Part shown: piece by piece, positions 7,484 to 14,393 of the stretch
Numbering within the stretch: the stretch's first letter is position 1
Layout of the letters: each line of letters opens with the position of its first letter
Source: a virus
Direction: 5' to 3' (one strand)
Virus record (IMG/VR): IMGVR_UViG_3300005936_000001
Location: 62,001 to 126,000 of that record
DNA: 64,000 bases
Made by a program: the position numbers and the translations under genes
The notes under the pieces: model-generated
What the model was told of the DNA's origin: nothing
Seen by the model: the letters and a program-made list of their open reading frames with translations, nothing else
The model's database searches: none

Positions 7484-7746
7484 TATAAATCTACCACCTT
7501 ATCTATTCCGAATTTATCTTCGACTTGTTTTAATACATCTTTATTCTTCCAGAATCTTTTATCAAATTCAATGACTATCATATTTTCGTAACCTTCCTCT
7601 GTATGTTCCTTCTTATAATAATCCTTACAGCGTGTCTGGAACCATATCTCATTATCCTTATTATCTTTACTGTATACGACAACTGTATCCAGAACATCAC
7701 CTATTACTAATTCTTCGTCCCCACACACTATCTTTACTTCACTCAT
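7483..7746 (-). CDS. Hypothetical protein between terL and the sialidase-like gene
   Basis: An 87-residue acidic protein (MSEVKIVCGDEELVIGDV) ending FGIDKVVDL. It sits 11 nt after the terL stop and ends on the first base of the next start. Predicted beta strands followed by a helix; no family recognised. Confidence 0.6.
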   Translation of the reverse strand: MSEVKIVCGDEELVIGDVLDTVVVYSKDNKDNEIWFQTRCKDYYKKEHTEEGYENMIVIEFDKRFWKNKDVLKQVEDKFGIDKVVDL

Positions 7747-7757
7747 ATTATTTTCCT

Positions 7758-10700
7758 TTATACATCCCAGTTAGCTAGATGCGGGTCAGCCAGTGCCATA
7801 TCCTCGTAGGAAGGACCCTGTACACTGGTAACCAGCGACGGATACCTGCCCCTAATATGCCAGATAGCGGAACAGGCTAGATTAAGAGAGAAAGCAAAGT
7901 CATCTGTTTTGTTAGGGACTTTAATCATAAGGGTATAATCCTTACCGCGGGGAGTTTCTCTCGTCTCCTGCATTATATTCAGCAGATCACTCAATACATC
8001 CTTAGTCTTCCCGTCGTTCTTTTCCCAGTCGGGAAGAGTTACCTGCTGTTTCTTAATCATTTCGAACAGAACCAGTAAAGAACGGGTCTTATCTATATTG
8101 TAACAACTTCTACCACCATTTGCGGGCTGGTAGAAGTTGATGATACTAGTGTTAACAGGGGCGTGGACGATTTGGAAGGGTACTATTTGCTCCACGGGGT
8201 ATCCCCGTTGGACTATTGTGGCTTCCCTTATCATTCCAGCCCCTGAAAAATCGTGTGCAAAATATGTTATCTCGAACTGGTAAGCATATTCAATAAGTTT
8301 CTTAGCTTCGTCTTCTGGTTTTATCCCTATTTTAAATCTCTCAGCATATATACAGTGTACCGTTTCGCTTCCGGGTATTATACCTATTACAGCTACTGTC
8401 GTTGTCGATATACTATCTGCACCGTATCCACTCCAGTCCACTCCCATAACTACAGCATCGTACTTCTTACGTTCTTTAACAGCCTTGGAGTAATCATTGA
8501 TAAGCCCGTTACTAGCCTGTTTAAGGTGCATTACTGTCAGAGGTTTAACATTTTCATCACACGGGACCCCTAATACCTCGTTATTAAATCTAGCTTCCGG
8601 ATAAGTAGACCTCTTATAAAGCATCTCACTCCATTTAAGAGGAAATTCAGCATGCAGAGGGTGTGTTATCTGCGATAAATGATATCCGGCGAACGAATGC
8701 TGTCTATCGGGGTACGCATGCACATATTCTCCTGTACTTATATCCAGAGGCTTACCGCATTTCTTATTAGCGCAGATACAGGTCTTCTTTCCTATCATCC
8801 GTAATAAATCATGGTCCAGACTAGGTATATTATGTTTACCGCACCCACATCTGATGATCCATTCCGCCTGAGAGCTGTCTGAAAACAGAACACCCAGCGT
8901 ATTATCGATAGTTTTAGGGGTTCCGGTAAACTGATAAAATCCATATTCGGTCTGGGCACTTAAAACCTCACCTATTGTACTAATAAAGTCGTATTGTATG
9001 TCAGAAATCTCGTCAAAGCAACAATTATGAGTTAAGATGTTGTTACTAAAGAAGTTAGGTTGTTTTTCCATTTGAATATCATACACATCTTTAATACCCA
9101 CATATTCAATAGAAATCACTTTCCCTTTTGAAGAGATTCTTTCCCCTTGTGATAATTTTCCCTCTTCCGAGCTAAAAATTCCTGTCTGTATTGAGGATCC
9201 TCCTCCATACGTTTCTTTAATTTCTTGTACTGATTCTGCTTTTGAATCTTTACTTTCTCTTTGTTTCGTTTTCTCCATTCCCTGGTATAATCCGTCTCGG
9301 AGGTATCCCCTTTGACTCGTTTTTCTCGACGCCAAGCATTGTGATGATCTATTCTTTTGTTGTATTTTTCTGGATCTTCTTTCAATCTTTGATAATAAAA
9401 TTTCCGTTCCTCTTTTAGTTTTTGTTCGTATACAGGGTCTCCCTTTTTTGAATGTCTCCATTTCCTTCGAGTAGCATTGTGGAGATCTCTTTTCTGAGGA
9501 TCCTTTAAATACTCCTGTATATATTGTCTCTTCTTTTCTTTCATTTCCGGATGAGAGGCATAATATTCCCTCTTTCTTTTGTTTATTCTCTTCTGGTTTT
9601 TCTGAGTATAAATAGCCGTCCTTTTTATATGATGGTCGGTAAAACATTTTTCGGAACATGTCTTGTTGTTGCTCTGTATCTCTGTCCCACATTCTACGCA
9701 GAGTAGTTTTCGATAATCTATCTTGTAATTCATACATTTCGGAGTAAATTCCCGAATTAAATCCACGCAGGTTCTGGTTCCTAGAACAGATAAACATAGA
9801 ATATAATAATATTTCCCTATATTTCTTCTTGATTTTATAGGAACAACATTGTTTTCTATATCGAATTTTTGATAGAGCCATTTTGAAAGGAGCTCTACCT
9901 CTTCTTTTTGAAATCCCTCGGTATGTATCTGTATAGATCGTCGATCTTTTGTTCGCAAACTCCCGTCGTCGCATATCCACCACATCAGCCCTTCGGGAGT
10001 TATCAAGTCTAACCATTCCTGAGATATCGTCTTCTTTTTCTTTCCAGGGAGGTGTATCAGTTCGTGTAAAAAGAACAAATCCGTATTGGTTGTCGTGCCC
10101 CATCGACTGGACCATTCCCCGAACCCCCTGTTCTCGACTTTCTGTGGTTCTCCCAGCCCCAATTGTCTCGGAGTTAAATAATTTTTCATTATTATGTATT
10201 TCTGGGTATTGTAGTCGTGTTGAATCCATCCGTGCGCTGATTGATAACGGCAAGTTTTCTTCTTTAAACTTCCTATTTGTAAATGTCCGTCCCCTAGAAG
10301 AGTTCCCAACAACATCTGTCTTTGTTTTTCTGAAAGCATGAGTCACCATTTCCTCTATAGTTATCCAACCTACATCGCTGAATAATTTATGATCTATTGT
10401 ACATGTTAAAGTATGTCCAGTATTTAAAGTTATACGAAAACAAGGTCTTACCCCTGTTTTTTCAACTCTCTGGACTTTATTATGTATAATATATCCTTCA
10501 TTAGTGACCGATTCAAGGATTCTCCCTATTTTTAAATCTTCTATAGGAGTCCCCTGTATCAAAGTACCTTTCGCTAAACATTTAGCTGCCGCAAATCCAC
10601 GACAACGCTCACAATCTAGGAAAGCATACGAGAAATACATGTTAGAACCGTTTCTAAAGCTCTTCTGCAGGATAGATTGCTCTCTGGTTGGGTCTTCGAA

Positions 10701-11060
10701 CACCCTACCGAGGTAACTTTCCTTGATAATAGGCCCTACATAGTTAGTGGAGAACCTTTTTATCTGATCATAACGGGGCTGAATGTATAAAGTATGGAAA
10801 TTAGGTATCATTGCACTGTCTAAAAGACCTCTGGAAGCAAGCGATATACTTTTTCCCAACTGCCGGGCCACCATAAACACTACCCTACGAGGCATTGTAA
10901 GTTTAAAGAAGGGTTCCAGTGGATAATGCAGATTAAGAGTCATAGGCTTACCGTCTAACTGCAGATATGGAAGCATTGGGAGGTAGGAATTGTATGCTCC
11001 GCTATGATATCCCTGTAAAGTTTGTTTAAATTGTGTGGATAATTCTGACATGTGAAACAA
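7758..11060 (-). CDS. terL: Terminase large subunit interrupted by an intein
   Basis: An 1100-residue precursor. The N-extein (1-160) has the ATPase Walker A motif ARQLGKS (65-71). The intein occupies residues 161-679. The C-extein opens CCFDEIS, the Walker B region, and carries the RNase H-like nuclease domain with GVDWSGYGADS, FAHDFSGAG and a late DDFAFSLNLA acidic motif. After splicing the protein would be 581 residues, normal for a packaging ATPase/nuclease that cuts concatemers and drives DNA into the capsid. Insertion beside Walker B is typical of inteins choosing conserved sites. An initiation codon two residues later (MSELST) is also possible. Confidence 0.9.
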   Translation of the reverse strand: MFHMSELSTQFKQTLQGYHSGAYNSYLPMLPYLQLDGKPMTLNLHYPLEPFFKLTMPRRVVFMVARQLGKSISLASRGLLDSAMIPNFHTLYIQPRYDQIKRFSTNYVGPIIKESYLGRVFEDPTREQSILQKSFRNGSNMYFSYAFLDCERCRGFAAAKCLAKGTLIQGTPIEDLKIGRILESVTNEGYIIHNKVQRVEKTGVRPCFRITLNTGHTLTCTIDHKLFSDVGWITIEEMVTHAFRKTKTDVVGNSSRGRTFTNRKFKEENLPLSISARMDSTRLQYPEIHNNEKLFNSETIGAGRTTESREQGVRGMVQSMGHDNQYGFVLFTRTDTPPWKEKEDDISGMVRLDNSRRADVVDMRRREFANKRSTIYTDTYRGISKRRGRAPFKMALSKIRYRKQCCSYKIKKKYREILLYSMFICSRNQNLRGFNSGIYSEMYELQDRLSKTTLRRMWDRDTEQQQDMFRKMFYRPSYKKDGYLYSEKPEENKQKKEGILCLSSGNERKEETIYTGVFKGSSEKRSPQCYSKEMETFKKGRPCIRTKTKRGTEILLSKIERRSRKIQQKNRSSQCLASRKTSQRGYLRDGLYQGMEKTKQRESKDSKAESVQEIKETYGGGSSIQTGIFSSEEGKLSQGERISSKGKVISIEYVGIKDVYDIQMEKQPNFFSNNILTHNCCFDEISDIQYDFISTIGEVLSAQTEYGFYQFTGTPKTIDNTLGVLFSDSSQAEWIIRCGCGKHNIPSLDHDLLRMIGKKTCICANKKCGKPLDISTGEYVHAYPDRQHSFAGYHLSQITHPLHAEFPLKWSEMLYKRSTYPEARFNNEVLGVPCDENVKPLTVMHLKQASNGLINDYSKAVKERKKYDAVVMGVDWSGYGADSISTTTVAVIGIIPGSETVHCIYAERFKIGIKPEDEAKKLIEYAYQFEITYFAHDFSGAGMIREATIVQRGYPVEQIVPFQIVHAPVNTSIINFYQPANGGRSCYNIDKTRSLLVLFEMIKKQQVTLPDWEKNDGKTKDVLSDLLNIMQETRETPRGKDYTLMIKVPNKTDDFAFSLNLACSAIWHIRGRYPSLVTSVQGPSYEDMALADPHLANWDV
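9024..10580 (-). mobile_element. Intein in TerL with out-of-frame nested endonuclease
   Basis: The splicing element runs from Cys161 (CLAKGTLIQ, block A) to Asn679 in NNILTHN, followed by Cys+1. Block B is seen as HTLTCTIDHKLF and block F as VYDIQMEKQPNFFSNN. Only about 80 N-terminal and 35 C-terminal residues look like a Hint domain. The roughly 400 residues between are a low-complexity basic translation of the LAGLIDADG gene lying in another frame. Precise splice residues are inferred from the conserved motifs. Confidence 0.85.
9116..10339 (-). CDS. LAGLIDADG homing endonuclease nested in the intein in an alternate frame
   Basis: A 407-residue protein with two LAGLIDADG-type helices, MLLGTLLGDGHLQIG at the N-terminus and LMWWICDDGSLR near residue 117, followed by a C-x2-C/C-x3-C zinc element (CVECG, CSEKC) and a long Lys/Arg-rich helical tail with YYxxxLKEDPEKY-type repeats that may bind DNA. 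Its frame is offset from terL, so it cannot be part of the intein polypeptide without a frameshift. A GAGG site lies 12 nt before the ATG. The stop falls just before intein block F. The host frame stays open over all 1.2 kb. Confidence 0.85.
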   Translation of the reverse strand: MLSEKQRQMLLGTLLGDGHLQIGSLKKKTCRYQSAHGWIQHDYNTQKYIIMKNYLTPRQLGLGEPQKVENRGFGEWSSRWGTTTNTDLFFLHELIHLPGKKKKTISQEWLDLITPEGLMWWICDDGSLRTKDRRSIQIHTEGFQKEEVELLSKWLYQKFDIENNVVPIKSRRNIGKYYYILCLSVLGTRTCVDLIREFTPKCMNYKIDYRKLLCVECGTEIQSNNKTCSEKCFTDHHIKRTAIYTQKNQKRINKRKREYYASHPEMKEKKRQYIQEYLKDPQKRDLHNATRRKWRHSKKGDPVYEQKLKEERKFYYQRLKEDPEKYNKRIDHHNAWRREKRVKGDTSETDYTREWRKRNKEKVKIQKQNQYKKLKKRMEEDPQYRQEFLARKRENYHKGKESLQKGK

Positions 11061-11093
11061 TATATCAGCCCTTCCGGGAAATACAAGCGCATG

Positions 11094-11123
11094 CTAAAAA
11101 AAAGCTGTTTTTTTGGCATAATA
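11094..11123 (+). promoter_or_regulatory. Phage promoter P2
   Basis: TTGGCATAATA at 11113-11123 preceded at 11 nt by CTAAAAAA, a weaker match to the CTTAATTA box. It lies in the gap between divergent terL and the small + strand genes. On the - strand the same A/T tract gives a run of T followed by AGCAT, so promoters may fire both ways. Confidence 0.55.
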
Positions 11124-11194
11124 AACTACCTGGCAGAGGTTTATCTGCTAAACTTTTTAGATTTAATGAAATTTTAGAATGAATTTTACTTTAT

Positions 11195-11258
11195 GATTGG
11201 ACACTATGGCAAGCAATCCGCGGAAAGATGCGGTATATTAACTTGTAACCAATCGGAG
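11195..11258 (+). promoter_or_regulatory. Structured leader next to a ribosome binding site
   Basis: Three nested stems can form: GATTGG/CCAATC (11195-11200 with 11249-11254), CAAG/CTTG and CCGC/GCGG. The outer stem ends one base before the GGAG ribosome binding site of the next gene, so folding could affect its translation. Confidence 0.45.
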
Positions 11259-11263
11259 TAACA

Positions 11264-11449
11264 ATGAGTACCAACAGTAGACAAGCAATGAGAAGGGAAG
11301 GGCTGGATTTCGCCTATCCTTCTGAAACGGACAGGTATAACCTGGAAGAATTGAAATCCACAAAGAGACCTTACACAGAACAGTTAGACGAGATCCTGCC
11401 ACGGGCTGCGGATCAACGTGGACTTACTGTTTCTACAGACGATGAGTAA
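11264..11449 (+). CDS. Hypothetical small protein
   Basis: A 61-residue charged protein (MSTNSRQAMRREGLDFAYPS) with a GGAG site. It is the first gene after promoter P2 and overlaps the next start by 8 nt. It resembles short phage structural or accessory peptides in composition only; no family recognised. Confidence 0.6.
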   Translation: MSTNSRQAMRREGLDFAYPSETDRYNLEELKSTKRPYTEQLDEILPRAADQRGLTVSTDDE

Positions 11450-11606
11450 CGAAAACTCATTTTCAAAGCTGTGTGAGCTGATAAAACAATTCCAAGGGGG
11501 TACACCTGTACCTACAGAGGATAAAACAGCTGATCTCGAAAAACCCGAAGCCCGTAAACAGACAATGCATAAAGAAGTTAACATAAGTATTGTCATCAAT
11601 CAGTAG
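11442..11606 (+). CDS. Hypothetical small protein
   Basis: A 54-residue protein starting MSNENSFSKLCELIKQFQ with a helical N-terminus and Pro/Glu-rich middle. I chose the ATG overlapping the upstream gene's last codons rather than an earlier in-frame start. A long hairpin and T-run follow it. Confidence 0.55.
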   Translation: MSNENSFSKLCELIKQFQGGTPVPTEDKTADLEKPEARKQTMHKEVNISIVINQ

Positions 11607-11614
11607 TACATTTT

Positions 11615-11703
11615 GCGAATCACCGGTATATCAGTCAATTTCTCCCTCTCTCCAGGCTGATCGGTATTGTTTCTAATAATACCTGCCGGTGGTTCGTTTT
11701 TTC
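11615..11703 (+). terminator. Long terminator-like structured RNA
   Basis: An 11-bp stem (11616-11626 with 11686-11696, one G-T pair) encloses a second hairpin, GGTATT/AATACC, and is followed by six T. The stem is far longer than a minimal terminator, so the roughly 90-nt tail could be a stable RNA released by processing. Confidence 0.6.
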
Positions 11704-11733
11704 TTTCCAATAAAAACCAAAAAGGAAACTATT

Positions 11734-11961
11734 ATGTTTGAACTATTATTAATATTAGGCCTTCTATGGTCTTTTCTAGGATTGTCTTTTTTTGCTAATT
11801 ACATTGATAAGTGGGAAGCAAGATATGAATATGTAATGGGAATATTTATATCAGGACCTATTATATGGGTGGGAGCTGTAGTGGTAGGTGTAATAAAGTT
11901 TTTTGACTTAGCGAGAGTATATCTTAATAAGTTTGTTAAAATATTCGGAAAAAAGAACTAA
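11734..11961 (+). CDS. Small membrane protein
   Basis: A 75-residue protein with hydrophobic segments at about residues 2-20 and 34-52 and a basic C-terminus (FVKIFGKKN). The ATG follows AAAGGAAA; an earlier in-frame start lacks a site. Function unknown. Confidence 0.6.
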   Translation: MFELLLILGLLWSFLGLSFFANYIDKWEARYEYVMGIFISGPIIWVGAVVVGVIKFFDLARVYLNKFVKIFGKKN

Positions 11962-11977
11962 AACAGACATGGCCGTA

Positions 11978-12066
11978 ACAGCCCTTCTAAGCTATTTAAT
12001 GGACAGACCCTATACTGTTATCAGGAACTGTGTTAAGTCTTCTCAGAGGGTGCTTAGAAGGGCTGT
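11978..12066. repeat. 15-bp perfect inverted repeat (structured RNA or DNA site)
   Basis: ACAGCCCTTCTAAGC at 11978-11992 is exactly complementary to 12052-12066, enclosing 59 nt in which ACCCT and AGGGT can pair. There is no T-run after it. The perfect long arm is unlikely by chance. Confidence 0.55.
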
Positions 12067-12176
12067 ATGAGAGATTGTGTAGTTTATTAATATATCTTTT
12101 TTAACAACAGGGATAATAATAGTATTTTACAAGATGTATTATTTCAAAAGAAAAAAGTAGCAAAAAAGAAATATTC

Positions 12177-12204
12177 GTATTTGGGGGACTACGTCCCCAA
12201 ATAC
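12177..12204. repeat. Hairpin GTATTTGGGG/CCCCAAATAC
   Basis: A ten-base perfect stem, extended by GAC/GTC with one bulged G, around a three-base loop. No T-run follows, so it is not a standard terminator. Confidence 0.5.
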
Positions 12205-12266
12205 TCATAAGGGTATTCTAAACTGTAGTATTAAAAATACGGCTATATATGTAATATATATAGACA

Positions 12267-12317
12267 TGATATTGTCGAGAATCTCCGCGCTTGGGGCGCT
12301 TCGATTCTCTCATATCA
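12267..12317. repeat. Triple nested stem TGATAT, GAGAATC, GCGC
   Basis: TGATAT/ATATCA, GAGAATC/GATTCTC and GCGC/GCGC are nested in order with short internal loops, giving a 51-nt interrupted hairpin. It lies about 80 nt before the first gene of the replication block and could be an RNA leader structure or a DNA element. Confidence 0.5.
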
Positions 12318-12396
12318 GCAGGGGGGAGAAGTTAAAAAGCACAGCCCTTTATATATATACTATATATAAACTTAACAAAAAAAGAGAGGAAGTAAT

Positions 12397-13302
12397 ATGA
12401 CAAGTATTGAGCGAAGAGTTAGAAAAATAAAAAGTAATGAATATATGTTAGAAGCAGACAGTGATACAAAGAAGGGTGATCTGTATTATTTATCAAAGTT
12501 TCATCATGACAATAAGCTGAGTAATACACAGTTAGATAATTCTCATAGGATAATTTTAGACAGAGCACATATATATACAAGTGTAGAAGCAAATGATAGA
12601 CAGCGTACTCAAAGAGCGGTACAAACTGTGTTTAACGGATTAGAGATGTTTAACGTATATTTAGCTAGAGGTAATCATACACAGTATAAATCCTGGGATT
12701 GTCTTAATAGTGTAAGAATTCCTCCTTTAAGACCTTTATATATTAGATACAATCATAAACCCAGAGAAAAGTACAGGGCTAGAGTTACATACGATTTAAC
12801 AGCCCATTATCCTTATCTGGTATCTAATACAGGCGAGATTAATTTTACCTGGGAAAAATGGACTGAATTTATAATGAATAATCGGGGGTTTTATAATACT
12901 ATATTACACGACTGTGCTCGAGGACAACACTCTTATATTAGAAATATTGCCAGTTCAAATATACAGTGTCTGATTAGAAGCAATCCGGGGGATTTAGTCG
13001 GATTTAAGATAACATGTCCTTTATGTGGGGTACCTGTGAAGTATCTGTTAAAATTAAGAACTTCCTTAGACAGGGGTCTATATATATCAAATACAGAGAA
13101 TGTTATTAAACTAAGTTCAGGCCACTATACATTTTATCGTTCTACAGGTTATCAGTATAACAATTATTTATACCGTAACGAAGAACTTACAGGAAACAGA
13201 AGTATTGTAAGAGGTGACGAACTGGCTTCTATTGTTTTCGGACCGGGTGCTATACGGTATGCTATTTCAAACAATATTCCAATAGAGGTTATTAACTCAT
13301 GA
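12397..13302 (+). CDS. Hypothetical protein heading the replication block
   Basis: A 301-residue, Tyr/Asn/Arg-rich protein starting MTSIERRVRKIKSNEYM after a GAGAGGAAG site. A CPLCG pair near residue 208 could be half of a zinc site. It overlaps the SbcD-like gene by 4 nt, so it is probably co-expressed with recombination functions. AT-rich codon use compared with its neighbours. No family recognised. Confidence 0.65.
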   Translation: MTSIERRVRKIKSNEYMLEADSDTKKGDLYYLSKFHHDNKLSNTQLDNSHRIILDRAHIYTSVEANDRQRTQRAVQTVFNGLEMFNVYLARGNHTQYKSWDCLNSVRIPPLRPLYIRYNHKPREKYRARVTYDLTAHYPYLVSNTGEINFTWEKWTEFIMNNRGFYNTILHDCARGQHSYIRNIASSNIQCLIRSNPGDLVGFKITCPLCGVPVKYLLKLRTSLDRGLYISNTENVIKLSSGHYTFYRSTGYQYNNYLYRNEELTGNRSIVRGDELASIVFGPGAIRYAISNNIPIEVINS

Positions 13303-14393
13303 TATGGTTTATCTCGGATGCACATCTATCCGGAGGAATGTATGTACATCGTCCGCTTATAAAGGGAGATTCATACAGGGCACTGGATAGTATAACGGCT
13401 GATATTTTATCTAAAGACCAGCCCGGATCTGTTATATTCTGTGGAGATAATTTCAATACACCGAAACCGTCTCCGGAAGATGTACAGCATATGACGGATG
13501 TTATCAATTGTTTCAGAGAAAAAGGTATTCCAGTATATGCGGTACAGGGGAATCACGATTTATGTTGCGGGCTGTCCTGGATGCATATCTGCGGAGCTCT
13601 GGACTTAACAGAGAAGGTATACGATATAGAAGGACGAAAGGTGTGCGGGCTGGACTACACTCCGGGCACAAAGATCATTGACGAGCTGAACCGTATTGAC
13701 GGTGAAATTGAGTGCGATATATTGGTAATACATCAGGCTTTCAGACATTTAAGTCCCTTCGACACATTCTCTTTAAGTATAGAGGATGTACCCGGGTCTG
13801 TTCTGGAAGCGGTAGTATCAGGACACATTCATGTTCCCGACAAGCGGGATAACAGCGCCGGTGTATCTATTGTGTCTCCCGGAGCCACACACCCCTGTAA
13901 TATAGCAGAGCCTCCCGGAACGTACATACAATACGACGGCACTGCTTTCATGCATATCAGTACTCCGGTATCCAGACCTATTAAAAAGCTGGTTATCGAA
14001 AAGGAAGAAGATATACAGGGGGTATTGGAATATCTGGAAAGTCTTAAATATCTGGAGGATAAATCTCCGGACGAATGGCCTCTGGTCAGGATAAGATATG
14101 CTTCGGAACTTATCGAGCTTATCAGAAAACTCTCCAAGTTTAAATCCAGATGCCACTTGTTTATAGAAGCTGTGACTGCAGAGGTTCCCGATGTTTCAGA
14201 GGTGGAAGTAAGTATAGCTGCATCTACGGAAGATATTCTTAAACAATGTATCGATGAACACAGTCTGGAGTATAAAACGATTCTGGGATTAACCGATGGA
14301 AATTATCAGGTTATTCTGGAGAATATAAATAAAGCGTTTATAGAACGTTTGGAAAGAATACAAGATGAAATTAAAAAAGCTGCGCCTGTTTAA
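13299..14393 (+). CDS. sbcD: SbcD/Mre11-like exonuclease subunit (T4 gp47 type)
   Basis: A 364-residue calcineurin-type phosphoesterase. The metal-binding motifs occur in order: SDAHLSG near residue 5, CGDN near 48, QGNHD near 84 and SGHIH near 174. With the SbcC-like ATPase encoded next (29-nt overlap) it should form the SbcCD/Mre11-Rad50 nuclease, which processes DNA ends for recombination-dependent replication in T4-like phages. The C-terminal third has the helical and acidic character of the Rad50-binding region. Confidence 0.85.
   Translation: MIWFISDAHLSGGMYVHRPLIKGDSYRALDSITADILSKDQPGSVIFCGDNFNTPKPSPEDVQHMTDVINCFREKGIPVYAVQGNHDLCCGLSWMHICGALDLTEKVYDIEGRKVCGLDYTPGTKIIDELNRIDGEIECDILVIHQAFRHLSPFDTFSLSIEDVPGSVLEAVVSGHIHVPDKRDNSAGVSIVSPGATHPCNIAEPPGTYIQYDGTAFMHISTPVSRPIKKLVIEKEEDIQGVLEYLESLKYLEDKSPDEWPLVRIRYASELIELIRKLSKFKSRCHLFIEAVTAEVPDVSEVEVSIAASTEDILKQCIDEHSLEYKTILGLTDGNYQVILENINKAFIERLERIQDEIKKAAPV

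Larger units (their letters stand above)
12070..12396. other. AT-rich noncoding region before the replication genes
   Basis: About 330 nt with no convincing gene. It holds runs of ATATAT, the two hairpins listed separately, and a purine-rich AGAGAGGAAG site for the following gene. AT-richness and position just ahead of the replication cluster would suit a replication origin or control region, but no iterons are visible. Confidence 0.4.

Noticed and set aside
9949-10341. 130-codon + strand frame opposite the intein
   Set aside because: It is the complement of the LAGLIDADG/intein coding region, has no ribosome binding site and no protein-like motifs.
12177-12204. Hairpin at 12177 as a terminator
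   Set aside because: No T-run follows on either strand.
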